Shown: piece by piece, positions 1 to 5,618 of the stretch
Numbering within the stretch: the first letter of the stretch is position 1
How the letters are laid out: every line of letters begins with the position of its first letter
Assembly: GCA_016786965.1 (NCBI GenBank)
Contig: JAEUVL010000371.1
Coordinates: 1-5,618 of the forward strand
DNA from: Chitinophagaceae bacterium
GTDB taxonomy: Bacteria; Bacteroidota; Bacteroidia; Chitinophagales; Chitinophagaceae
Length of the DNA stretch: 5,618 nt
Direction of reading: 5' to 3'
Program-made: the position numbers and the translations under genes
The notes under the pieces: generated by a model
The model's database searches: none
What the model was told of the DNA's origin: nothing
Seen by the model: only the letters and a program-made list of their open reading frames with translations

Positions 1-810
1 GTAAGACATAATGATGATGCAAAAGGAGAATGCTTTCGTAAATATCCCAAACCGGAAGACAGCTACCGGGATCATTCTGATTTTTTAAAGAACGGGCAAC
101 GCTATGCTTTTTTATTTCAATTGGACCCGACAGATTATGCAGGCTGGGCAAACGGTTTGAAACAAGCCGGCTATGCCACTAATCCAAAATATCCGCAAGT
201 GCTGATAAAGATGGTGGAAGACTATGGCTTGCAGGAGTATACTTTAATAGCATTGGGAAAAAAGGAGGAACCTGCTGGTGAAATAATTGCCGAAGAAGCG
301 CAAGGCACTTATGCTACTGGAGTTCCACCCGGTGAAGTACCTCAGGCCGAACCTGATAAACAAAAGAATAATGCATCGGCAACTATAATTAATTACCCTG
401 AAGGACAGTTTACTATCAATGAAACGAAAGTAGTGTACGTAAAAAAAGGGACATCCTATTTGGCTATCGCCAGGCAATATAATGTGGACCTTTCAAAGCT
501 GTTTGAGTTCAATGAACTAGATCGTGCCGAAGAAACAGAAAAAGATCAATTGGTGTACCTGCAGCGGAAAAGAAAGACCGGCGCAAATGAGTACCATGTG
601 ATGAAACCCGGAGAGGTCCTGCATGATATTGCTCAGCAACAAGGCATTCGCCTGGAAACCTTACTGGAACTGAATTGGCTAACGGCAGATGCAAAACCAG
701 CTCCGGGAGAACGGCTCCATCTGAAAAAGAAAGCGGCCTCTATGCCTAAACTGGTCCTGAAAGATAACTATTCACTTATTCCAACACTTCCCCATAAATC
801 AACCAACTAA
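1..810 (+). CDS. Glucosaminidase (GH73-like) with two LysM domains, 5'-truncated
   Basis: The reading frame is open from base 1, so the true start lies upstream; a TTG at 121 is internal and not a start. The visible 269 residues begin with the C-terminal part of a GH73-type N-acetylglucosaminidase domain (about residues 1-80), recognisable from ECFRKYPKPEDSYRDHSDFL followed by YAGWANGLKQAGYAT and YPQVLIKMVEDYGL. A low-complexity Glu/Ala/Pro/Gly linker follows (about 85-125). Two LysM-like domains come next, at about 144-190 (YVKKGTSYLAIARQYNV) and 197-243 (YHVMKPGEVLHDIAQQQGI), then a short basic tail. In this family the protein is exported, LysM repeats bind peptidoglycan glycan strands, and the enzyme cleaves the GlcNAc-MurNAc backbone during wall remodelling. 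The catalytic Glu and any signal peptide would lie before the window, so activity cannot be judged. The stop is 11 bases before hpt, suggesting co-transcription. Confidence 0.9.
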   Translation, partial: VRHNDDAKGECFRKYPKPEDSYRDHSDFLKNGQRYAFLFQLDPTDYAGWANGLKQAGYATNPKYPQVLIKMVEDYGLQEYTLIALGKKEEPAGEIIAEEAQGTYATGVPPGEVPQAEPDKQKNNASATIINYPEGQFTINETKVVYVKKGTSYLAIARQYNVDLSKLFEFNELDRAEETEKDQLVYLQRKRKTGANEYHVMKPGEVLHDIAQQQGIRLETLLELNWLTADAKPAPGERLHLKKKAASMPKLVLKDNYSLIPTLPHKSTN

Positions 811-821
811 CTGAACCATTT

Positions 822-1355
822 ATGCCTGTTATCAACGTACATGATAAAAAGTTTGACACTTACCTTTCCGAAGAAGTTATTCATCAGCGTATCAAAGAAC
901 TGGCGGCAGCTATCAATAATGATTACGAAGGCAGGCGCCCACTGTTCATTGCCATACTAAACGGCTCCTTTATGTTCGCCTCGGACCTCTTTAAACAACT
1001 GACAATAGAAGCGGAGCTTTGCTTCATTAAACTTGCCTCTTATAAAGGAATGAAATCATCAGGAAATGTTGTTACTTCTATTGGACTTGATGACGACTTG
1101 TTTGGAAAAGAAGTCATCATTGTAGAAGATATTGTGGATACAGGTAAGACCTTGCACAATTTTCTTCCTAAACTGGAACACCAGCAACCTAAATCGTTGA
1201 AGATCGCTGCTTTACTGCACAAGAAGGAAGCTACTGCTTACCCCTTAAAGCTGGATTATGTTGGGTTTGAAATACCTGACAAGTTTGTTGTGGGATATGG
1301 ATTGGATTATGATGGATTGGGCCGTAACCTGAAAGAGATATACCAACTGGTGTAA
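822..1355 (+). CDS. hpt: Hypoxanthine phosphoribosyltransferase
   Basis: This 177-residue cytoplasmic purine-salvage enzyme transfers the ribose-5-phosphate of PRPP to hypoxanthine (and usually guanine), giving IMP or GMP. The type I PRPP-binding signature VIIVEDIVDTGKT is at about residues 98-110; by family homology D106 is the catalytic base. The flexible catalytic loop is SYKGMKSSG (73-81). The LNG turn (46-48) matches the pyrophosphate-binding loop. The purine pocket is complete: HKK (133-135), F155 in IPDKFVVGYGLDY stacking on the base, and D162 in GLDY. The length is normal for bacterial Hpt. The ATG at 822 is the only sensible start; it has no Shine-Dalgarno sequence and lies 11 bases after the preceding gene, so it probably shares that transcript. 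A hairpin and T run follow the stop. The family call is secure; the hypoxanthine versus guanine preference cannot be read from sequence alone. Confidence 0.95.
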   Translation: MPVINVHDKKFDTYLSEEVIHQRIKELAAAINNDYEGRRPLFIAILNGSFMFASDLFKQLTIEAELCFIKLASYKGMKSSGNVVTSIGLDDDLFGKEVIIVEDIVDTGKTLHNFLPKLEHQQPKSLKIAALLHKKEATAYPLKLDYVGFEIPDKFVVGYGLDYDGLGRNLKEIYQLV

Positions 1356-1361
1356 ATTCAG

Positions 1362-1382
1362 GGACTTAGTCCGGTTTTTTTT
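1362..1382 (+). terminator. Possible intrinsic terminator after hpt
   Basis: A short inverted repeat GGAC-TTA-GTCC (1362-1372) is followed two bases later by eight T (1375-1382), seven bases after the hpt stop. The stem is only 4 bp, so termination would be weak, but its position at the end of the glucosaminidase-hpt unit fits. Read-through into the VWA gene is possible. Confidence 0.4.
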
Positions 1383-1408
1383 GTATTTTATCGTTCCAAT
1401 AGTTCCCG

Positions 1409-3190
1409 TTGAAGACCGTTTGTCATATAATCATCTTTTTGCACTTCTGTTCGCCTGTTTTCGCCCAGCAATTCTATGTTCGTGGCGAGGTCAAGGACGA
1501 ATCAGGCAATGTATTGCAGAATGTGAGCATACTGCAGCATAAGACGGGTTATCTTTTCAAAAGCGGCTCTACAGGTACGTTTGGAATTATTTCCAGCCAG
1601 CAGATAGATACATTCAGTTTTTCAATGGAAGGATACCGTACAGAAAAACTGGTAGTAAATGCAGACAATTATATTTCTGTAAAAATGAAACTGCTGTCTG
1701 CTGCTGCTTCTAAATTAAGGAGAGATAAGCTTTCTTCATTTACCAAAGACCTGGAAAAACAGGAACAGAAAAGCTGGTTTACCGGCGATGAAACCTATGC
1801 CAGCCTTTTGGAAAATCATTTTGTGAATGCCAAGAAGTATCCTAATACCGGCATGTCGCTCAATGTGGACAGGGCTTCTTACAGTAATATACGCCGCTTT
1901 ATCACCCTCAACTCATTGGTGCCACCTGATGCAGTTCGGATAGAGGAAATGCTGAATTATTTTAACCTTGATTACAACGAGCCATCAAGCAATGATCTCT
2001 TTAGCCTGAAGACCAATCTAACCAATTGCCCCTGGAATCCTGATAACCAATTGTTTTATGTAAACCTGTCGTCCCGTAAACTGAACCTGGATACATTGCC
2101 ACCCAGTCATCTCGTTTTCCTTATCGATGTATCAGGCTCTATGGATATGCCTAATCGTCTTCCCCTGCTGCAATCAGCTTTTCGGTTGCTGGTAAATAAT
2201 CTCCGGCAAAAGGATTCTGTTTCGATCGTGGTCTATGGCGGAGTAACGGGTGTAATGCTTAACACAACCAGTGGCGGAGAAAAGGCAAAGATCTTGAAAG
2301 TAATAGATGAACTTACACCGGGGGGAACCACACCCGGCGAATCTGGCATCAAGCTGGCATACAGTGTGGCCCGTAATCATTTTATTGAGAATGGCAATAA
2401 CCGGGTGATACTGGCTACTGATGGAGATTTCAATGTGGGATTAAAAACGGAAGCTGAACTGGATGAAATGATCTCAATGCAAAAGGAGAGTGGTATATAT
2501 CTTACCTGCCTGGGAGTGGGCATGGGAAATTATAAGGATTCCAAAATACAAACACTGGCGAAAAAAGGCAATGGAAATTTTGCCTACCTGGATAATTATA
2601 AAGAAGCAGAGAAAGTATTACTGAAAGAATTTACCCAAACTTTATATGCGGTGGCAGATAATGTGTACATGGATGTGGTCTTCAATTCGGAGTATGTGAA
2701 GGAGTACCGCCTCGTGGGTTTTGATAACAAGGTAGGTGCCCTGCGTGATTCCTTATCTGCCATTGAAGGTGGTGAGATTGGTTCGGGTCATTCGATGCTT
2801 GCCATTTTTGAAATAACACCTACTGATGCAAATAAAAGTGCGGTTAAAGATAATTTCACTCCGGGAAAACTGGGAGATATTCAGTTACAATATCAGCAAC
2901 CGGGAAGCGAACAAGTCTTAAAATACAGCTATGTAAGCGAATTTGATTTTACTCCTTTTGAAGAGTTACCCAAATGCTATCATTTTTCGGCTGCGGTGGC
3001 CATGTTTGGTTCTTTGCTTCGCAGTTCTCCATTCATTAAAAATGTGGGTTGGAATGAGATCATTACACTGGCGCAATCTTCTTCCGGTACTAATGACCTT
3101 CTCCAAAAAGAATTTGTAGCACTGGTACAACAAGCTAAAACACTTTACTCTAAAGTGAAAAAGAAAAAAAGCGGAAACACCCAGGACTAA
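1409..3190 (+). CDS. Exported YfbK-like von Willebrand A protein with carboxypeptidase-regulatory-like domain
   Basis: This 593-residue protein has unknown cellular function. Residues 1-19 form a signal peptide (K2, hydrophobic IIIFLHF, cleavage after VFA19); C14 is not in a lipobox, so a soluble periplasmic protein is likelier than a lipoprotein. Residues 22-95 resemble a carboxypeptidase-regulatory-like beta domain (VRGEVKDESGNVLQNVSI). After a charged linker comes the YfbK-type N-terminal segment at about 148-190 (SLNVDRASYSNIRRF, AVRIEEMLNYF). The VWA domain (about 232-410) keeps a complete metal-binding MIDAS site: D240-x-S242-x-S244, a Thr in GGTTPGESG (307/308) and D338 in ATDGD. The C-terminal part (about 415-577) matches the domain typical of YfbK proteins (DUF3520). 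The start is TTG: a stop lies in frame at 1400-1402, and the next in-frame ATG would remove the signal peptide. VWA domains usually mediate metal-dependent protein binding; the partner is unknown. Its 3' end overlaps dnaJ tail to tail by 4 bases. Confidence 0.87.
   Translation: MKTVCHIIIFLHFCSPVFAQQFYVRGEVKDESGNVLQNVSILQHKTGYLFKSGSTGTFGIISSQQIDTFSFSMEGYRTEKLVVNADNYISVKMKLLSAAASKLRRDKLSSFTKDLEKQEQKSWFTGDETYASLLENHFVNAKKYPNTGMSLNVDRASYSNIRRFITLNSLVPPDAVRIEEMLNYFNLDYNEPSSNDLFSLKTNLTNCPWNPDNQLFYVNLSSRKLNLDTLPPSHLVFLIDVSGSMDMPNRLPLLQSAFRLLVNNLRQKDSVSIVVYGGVTGVMLNTTSGGEKAKILKVIDELTPGGTTPGESGIKLAYSVARNHFIENGNNRVILATDGDFNVGLKTEAELDEMISMQKESGIYLTCLGVGMGNYKDSKIQTLAKKGNGNFAYLDNYKEAEKVLLKEFTQTLYAVADNVYMDVVFNSEYVKEYRLVGFDNKVGALRDSLSAIEGGEIGSGHSMLAIFEITPTDANKSAVKDNFTPGKLGDIQLQYQQPGSEQVLKYSYVSEFDFTPFEELPKCYHFSAAVAMFGSLLRSSPFIKNVGWNEIITLAQSSSGTNDLLQKEFVALVQQAKTLYSKVKKKKSGNTQD
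3137..3157 (-). terminator. Possible terminator of the grpE-dnaJ transcript, nested in the VWA gene
   Basis: A perfect 7-bp inverted repeat CACTTTA-CTC-TAAAGTG occupies 3141-3157. Read on the minus strand it is followed at once by TTTT (3140 down to 3137) and starts 30 bases beyond the dnaJ stop, where a terminator would be expected. The stem is A/T-rich and the U tract short, so strength is doubtful. It lies within VWA codons (Thr-Leu-Tyr-Ser-Lys-Val). On the plus strand it is followed by A runs and would not terminate. Confidence 0.35.
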
Positions 3191-4356
3191 GAAAACATTT
3201 CTTTTATTTTATCAAAGAAATTCTTCTCACTTTTATCCGGATGTGGTTTGAAATTGGGGGAATGGCTAAATTTCTCCAGGGCGGCTTTTTCTTCTGCGCT
3301 TAAATGCTGTGGTGTCCACACACTCACCTGTATCAATTGATCGCCTTTTTCATACGAGTTTACCGCTGGGAAACCTTTTCCTTTTAGCCGGAATATTTTT
3401 CCGCTTTGTGTCCCGGCAGGTATTTTGATCTTGGCCCTTCCATCAATGGTAGGCACTTCTATCTGTGTGCCGAACACTGCATCAGTAAAAGAAAGGTGCA
3501 GTTCATAGGCCACATTTAAACCTTCCCTGTGCAATTCTTTATGCGGTTCTTCTTCTATTAATATTATAAGGTCGCCCGGGCCCCCGCCTCTTTCACCAGC
3601 ATTACCGCGGCCACTGATATTTAGTTGCATCCCTTCCTGTACACCGGCTGGGATATCGATGCTTACTGTTTCTTCTCCGTAAACCCGGCCTTCACCTTTG
3701 CAACTGGTACATTTTGCAGTAACGGTAGTGCCTTCACCATTACAGGTGGGACAGGTGGTTACTGTTTGCATTTGTCCAAGGAACGTGTTCTGGACTCTTC
3801 TTACCTGCCCACTACCGCCACAAGTGCCGCAGTTTTGAACACTGCCTTTATCTTTAGCCCCGCTGCCGCTACAAGTGTTGCAGACAACATGCTTTTTTAC
3901 TTTTATGTTCTTTGTTACGCCTTTGGCAATTTCTTCATAGGTCAGTTTAAGTTTTACCCGGAGGTTGTTTCCTCTGATACCGCGGCTGCGTTGCTGGCCA
4001 CGGCCACCTCTTTGTCCGCCAAAGAAATTGCCAAAGAGGTCGTCACCAAAAATATCACCGAACTGGCTGAAAATATCATCCATGTTCATACCGCCTGCAC
4101 CGCCGCCGCCAAATCCTCCCCGGCCATTGCCGCTAACACCTGCATGCCCATAGCGGTCATATTGTGCTTTTTTATCTGCATCGCTCAGTATCTCGTAGGC
4201 TTCAGCCGCTTCTTTGAACTTTTCTTCGGCTGCTTTATCTCCAGGGTTCCTGTCGGGATGGAATTGCATAGCCACTTTGCGGTATGCTTTTTTAATTTCA
4301 TCCGCTGTAGCTGTTTTAGTTACACCCAGTATTTCGTAATAATCTCTTTTGCTCAT
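3187..4356 (-). CDS. dnaJ: Molecular chaperone DnaJ (type I / class A Hsp40)
   Basis: This 389-residue cytoplasmic co-chaperone delivers unfolded clients to DnaK and stimulates its ATPase. The J domain is residues 1-70, with the essential HPD at 33-35. A Gly/Phe region follows at 72-128, containing DIF motifs at 94-96 and 101-103 and a DLF at 106-108; such motifs contact and autoinhibit the J domain in studied homologues. All four zinc-binding CxxCxGxG repeats are intact: CNTCSGSG (159-166), CGTCGGSG (176-183), CPTCNGEG (202-209) and CTSCKGEG (216-223). The C-terminal substrate-binding beta domains run from about 225 to 350, and a Lys-rich tail ends the protein. The length is close to the usual 370-390. 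The ATG start gives the canonical SKRDYYEILGV. It lies 72 bases downstream of grpE on the same strand and is probably expressed with it. Its TAG stop overlaps the stop of the convergent VWA gene. Confidence 0.98.
   Translation of the reverse strand: MSKRDYYEILGVTKTATADEIKKAYRKVAMQFHPDRNPGDKAAEEKFKEAAEAYEILSDADKKAQYDRYGHAGVSGNGRGGFGGGGAGGMNMDDIFSQFGDIFGDDLFGNFFGGQRGGRGQQRSRGIRGNNLRVKLKLTYEEIAKGVTKNIKVKKHVVCNTCSGSGAKDKGSVQNCGTCGGSGQVRRVQNTFLGQMQTVTTCPTCNGEGTTVTAKCTSCKGEGRVYGEETVSIDIPAGVQEGMQLNISGRGNAGERGGGPGDLIILIEEEPHKELHREGLNVAYELHLSFTDAVFGTQIEVPTIDGRAKIKIPAGTQSGKIFRLKGKGFPAVNSYEKGDQLIQVSVWTPQHLSAEEKAALEKFSHSPNFKPHPDKSEKNFFDKIKEMFS
3189..3210 (+). terminator. Weak candidate terminator of the VWA gene, nested in the dnaJ 3' end
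   Basis: On the plus strand, AAGAAA-ACA-TTTCTT (3189-3203) forms a 6-bp A/T-rich stem followed by TTATTTT. It begins inside the VWA stop codon. The structure is weak and may only reflect A-rich codons, but there is no intergenic space for any other terminator. Confidence 0.22.
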
Positions 4357-4383
4357 AAATGTGTCAATATGGCCAATGTGAAA

Positions 4384-4412
4384 GTGTGAAAAGCATAGCT
4401 AAACTTTCACAC
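4384..4412. repeat. Inverted repeat in the grpE-dnaJ intergenic region
   Basis: Perfect 8-base arms GTGTGAAA (4384-4391) and TTTCACAC (4405-4412) flank a 13-base loop that itself contains AGC-ATA-GCT (4392-4400). A competing arm GTGAAAGT (4378-4385) can pair with ACTTTCAC (4403-4410), so two alternative hairpins exist. In the minus-strand transcript the structure would sit about 28-56 bases ahead of the dnaJ ATG. There is no long U run after it, so it is not an ordinary terminator. It could be a processing or stability element, or a protein-binding palindrome. Confidence 0.5.
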
Positions 4413-4428
4413 ATACCAAATTTTCAAA

Positions 4429-4995
4429 TTATTTCCCCACCACCACTTTAGCGTAGCGGATGATCTTGTCGTTCAGTAAATAACCCTTTACCACTTCATC
4501 AGCGATCTTGCCTTTCTGTTCTTCGGAGGCAGCAGGTATTTCTGTAATAGCCTCATGAAGATCGGGATTAAAATCCTGGTTTAAGGTATCCATAGCTTTT
4601 ACACCCCTGGCCTGCAGGGCGGAGCGGAGTTTATTAAAGACCAGCATTACCCCCTGTTTGATGGCGGCAGCGTCTTCGCTGGTTTCCAGTTGCTTCTGGG
4701 CACGATCACAATCATCCAGGACCTCCAGTAATTCTATAATAACATCTTTCCCCGCCGTTTGTATCAATTCGATCCGTTCTTTGGCACTGCGTCGTTTGTA
4801 GTTTTCAAATTCAGCCACTTTACGCAAGTATTTGTCATCAGCTTCTTCCAGTTTGGCCTTCAGGGCTTCCATTTCCGATTCTTCTGCCACGGGTTCATTC
4901 AGATGGGTGCTGCCACTCATGTTCTCGTCGGTATTTATATCCATACCGCCATTATTGTCCTGTAAATTCTCTGTTTTCATGTCTTTGTCTGCCAT
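4429..4995 (-). CDS. grpE: Nucleotide exchange factor GrpE
   Basis: From the ATG at 4995 the product is 188 residues, normal for GrpE. It is a cytoplasmic dimer that releases ADP from DnaK and so completes the DnaK-DnaJ cycle. The N-terminal 35 residues are acidic, Asn-rich and probably disordered. A long helical, coiled-coil-like segment follows (about 38-85, including KYLRKVAEFENYKRRSAKER), then the four-helix region, and the C-terminal beta domain with the signatures FNPDLHEAI (142-150) and GYLLNDKIIRYAKVVV (171-186). The frame stays open upstream to an ATG at 5103, but that 36-residue extension is not GrpE-like and spans the promoter at 5013-5042, so it is rejected. A start at 4980 (MKTEN) is a possible alternative; the A-rich sequence just before 4995 favours MADKD. 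dnaJ follows after 72 bases. I see no CIRCE element (the HrcA operator) in the upstream region. Confidence 0.96.
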   Translation of the reverse strand: MADKDMKTENLQDNNGGMDINTDENMSGSTHLNEPVAEESEMEALKAKLEEADDKYLRKVAEFENYKRRSAKERIELIQTAGKDVIIELLEVLDDCDRAQKQLETSEDAAAIKQGVMLVFNKLRSALQARGVKAMDTLNQDFNPDLHEAITEIPAASEEQKGKIADEVVKGYLLNDKIIRYAKVVVGK

Positions 4996-5012
4996 TTTTA
5001 CAAAATTGATTG

Positions 5013-5042
5013 CAAAGGTAAGGTGGACAAGAATACTGCCAA
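5013..5042 (-). promoter_or_regulatory. Bacteroidota-type promoter of grpE-dnaJ
   Basis: On the minus strand, TTG (5042-5040) is separated by exactly 19 bases from TACCTTTG (5020-5013). This fits the Bacteroidota primary sigma factor consensus TTG-N17-23-TAnnTTTG. Transcription would begin a few bases downstream, leaving a leader of roughly 10-15 bases before the ATG at 4995. That decides against the longer grpE start at 5103. Confidence 0.75.
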
Positions 5043-5117
5043 CGCAGGATTTGAGGACAAAATGGCGTAACCGGGTCCTTAATCGTTGTCGCTGCACCAC
5101 CATAGGGAGCTTTGGCT

Positions 5118-5125
5118 TACCTTGC
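5118..5125 (+). promoter_or_regulatory. Degenerate -7-like element ahead of the methyltransferase gene
   Basis: TACCTTGC lies 8 bases before the ATG at 5134 and resembles TAnnTTTGC with one T missing. I find no TTG at the usual 17-23 base distance; the nearest upstream is 5086-5088, 29 bases away. It may be a weak promoter, or the true promoter may differ. Confidence 0.3.
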
Positions 5126-5133
5126 GACCGTTT

Positions 5134-5618
5134 ATGAATACTGTCTATTTAAGAAAAAAGATCAGCCCCCGTGTGGTGAACGGCCATCCCTGGATATTTA
5201 ATAATGAGGTGGATAAGGTGGATGGAGAACCTGCAGGCGGAGATATTGTAGAGGTATTTACCCATGATAAGAAATTCGTGGGCAAAGGCTACATTAACCC
5301 CAAATCGCAAATACTAGTGCGATTGCTGACAAGAAACAGGGCAGCCATTATTAACGACCAATATTTCCTGGAGCAGATACAGCAATGCTGGGCCTACCGG
5401 CAAAAGCTGGGTTATACCGAAAACTGCAGGCTGGTATTTGGAGAAGCGGATTATTTGCCACAATTGATCATAGATAAGTTCAATGACTATTTTGTGATAC
5501 AAACGCTGGCCCTCGGGATAGATGTATGGAAACCAGCTATTGTAAAAGCGCTGAATACCGTTTTTCAACCCAAAGGTATTTACGAAAGAAATGATGTACC
5601 TGTCAGGGAACTGGAAGG
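5134..5618 (+). CDS. RlmI-like class I rRNA (cytosine-C5) methyltransferase, 3'-truncated
   Basis: The ATG at 5134 opens a frame running off the window end; 161 codons are visible, against roughly 390-400 residues for a full RlmI-type protein. Residues 1-75 look like the N-terminal PUA RNA-binding domain, with RVVNGHPWIFNNEV (12-25) and a strand pattern ending VGKGYINPKSQILVRLLT. The next part (about 76-161) is the linker domain of this family, with FGEADYLPQLIIDKF and the hallmark YERNDVPVRELEG at the very end. E. coli RlmI uses SAM to make m5C1962 in 23S rRNA; that site assignment is by homology only. The SAM-binding Rossmann domain and catalytic Cys lie beyond the window, so a related YccW/RlmL-like specificity cannot be excluded. 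It is divergent from grpE, with 138 bases between the two starts holding both promoters. Confidence 0.88.
   Translation, partial: MNTVYLRKKISPRVVNGHPWIFNNEVDKVDGEPAGGDIVEVFTHDKKFVGKGYINPKSQILVRLLTRNRAAIINDQYFLEQIQQCWAYRQKLGYTENCRLVFGEADYLPQLIIDKFNDYFVIQTLALGIDVWKPAIVKALNTVFQPKGIYERNDVPVRELE

Noticed and set aside
1380..1408. A promoter for the VWA gene in the T-rich sequence before its start
   Set aside because: A TTG exists at 1381-1383, but no TAnnTTTG lies at the right distance; TAGTTCCC at 1400 is too poor a match.
3235..3243. A second HPD tripeptide at DnaJ residues 372-374
   Set aside because: It lies in a Pro/Lys-rich tail without J-domain helices, so a second J domain is not supported.
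4006..4040. A 9-base inverted repeat ACCTCTTTG / CAAAGAGGT inside dnaJ
   Set aside because: It falls in the repetitive Gly/Phe-coding region; one such repeat with a 17-base spacer is roughly expected by chance in a window of this size.
3625..4389. A 254-codon open frame on the plus strand opposite dnaJ
   Set aside because: It is fully antisense to an unmistakable dnaJ, its Cys/Ala/Phe-rich product resembles no family I know, and it mirrors the codon pattern of the Gly- and Cys-rich DnaJ.
4996..5103. A 36-residue N-terminal extension of GrpE from the ATG at 5103
   Set aside because: The segment is basic and hydrophobic, unlike GrpE N-termini, and spans the consensus promoter at 5013-5042, so it would not be in the mRNA.
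5314..5568. An 84-codon minus-strand open frame near the right end
   Set aside because: It is antisense to the methyltransferase gene, whose family motifs are clear in the plus frame.

Overview
The window looks like a chromosomal housekeeping segment of a Bacteroidota bacterium, probably in or near the Chitinophagaceae (the family placement is an inference). Three things support this. There are no Shine-Dalgarno sequences ahead of the starts. A textbook Bacteroidota promoter (TTG, 19 bases, TACCTTTG) precedes grpE. The protein families are typical: a glucosaminidase with LysM repeats, and a YfbK-type von Willebrand A protein carrying a carboxypeptidase-regulatory-like domain. I see no insertion sequence, phage gene, CRISPR array, rRNA or tRNA.

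Layout, left to right. Bases 1-810 (+) hold the 3' part of a secreted peptidoglycan hydrolase (GH73-type glucosaminidase tail plus two LysM-like domains). Eleven bases later, 822-1355 (+) encodes hypoxanthine phosphoribosyltransferase, probably co-transcribed, with a short hairpin and T8 run after it. Bases 1409-3190 (+) encode an exported YfbK-like VWA protein that can only start with its signal peptide at a TTG codon. It meets dnaJ (3187-4356, -) tail to tail with a 4-base overlap. grpE (4429-4995, -) lies upstream of dnaJ in the same direction, so grpE-dnaJ is a probable chaperone operon driven from the promoter at 5013-5042. Bases 5134-5618 (+) hold the 5' part of a divergent RlmI-type rRNA methyltransferase gene, cut by the window end.

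How the genes work together: GrpE (nucleotide exchange) and DnaJ (J-domain co-chaperone) are the two partners of DnaK, which is not in the window. Hpt does purine salvage, and the RlmI-like protein would modify 23S rRNA. The hydrolase and the VWA protein act outside the cytoplasm. All intergenic gaps are short (11, 53, 0, 72 and 138 bases), so no long stretch lacks genes.

I did not find a convincing undescribed system. The points most worth a second look are the convergent dnaJ/VWA junction with possible terminators nested in the opposing gene, the hairpin between grpE and dnaJ, and the poorly understood VWA protein with its TTG start.
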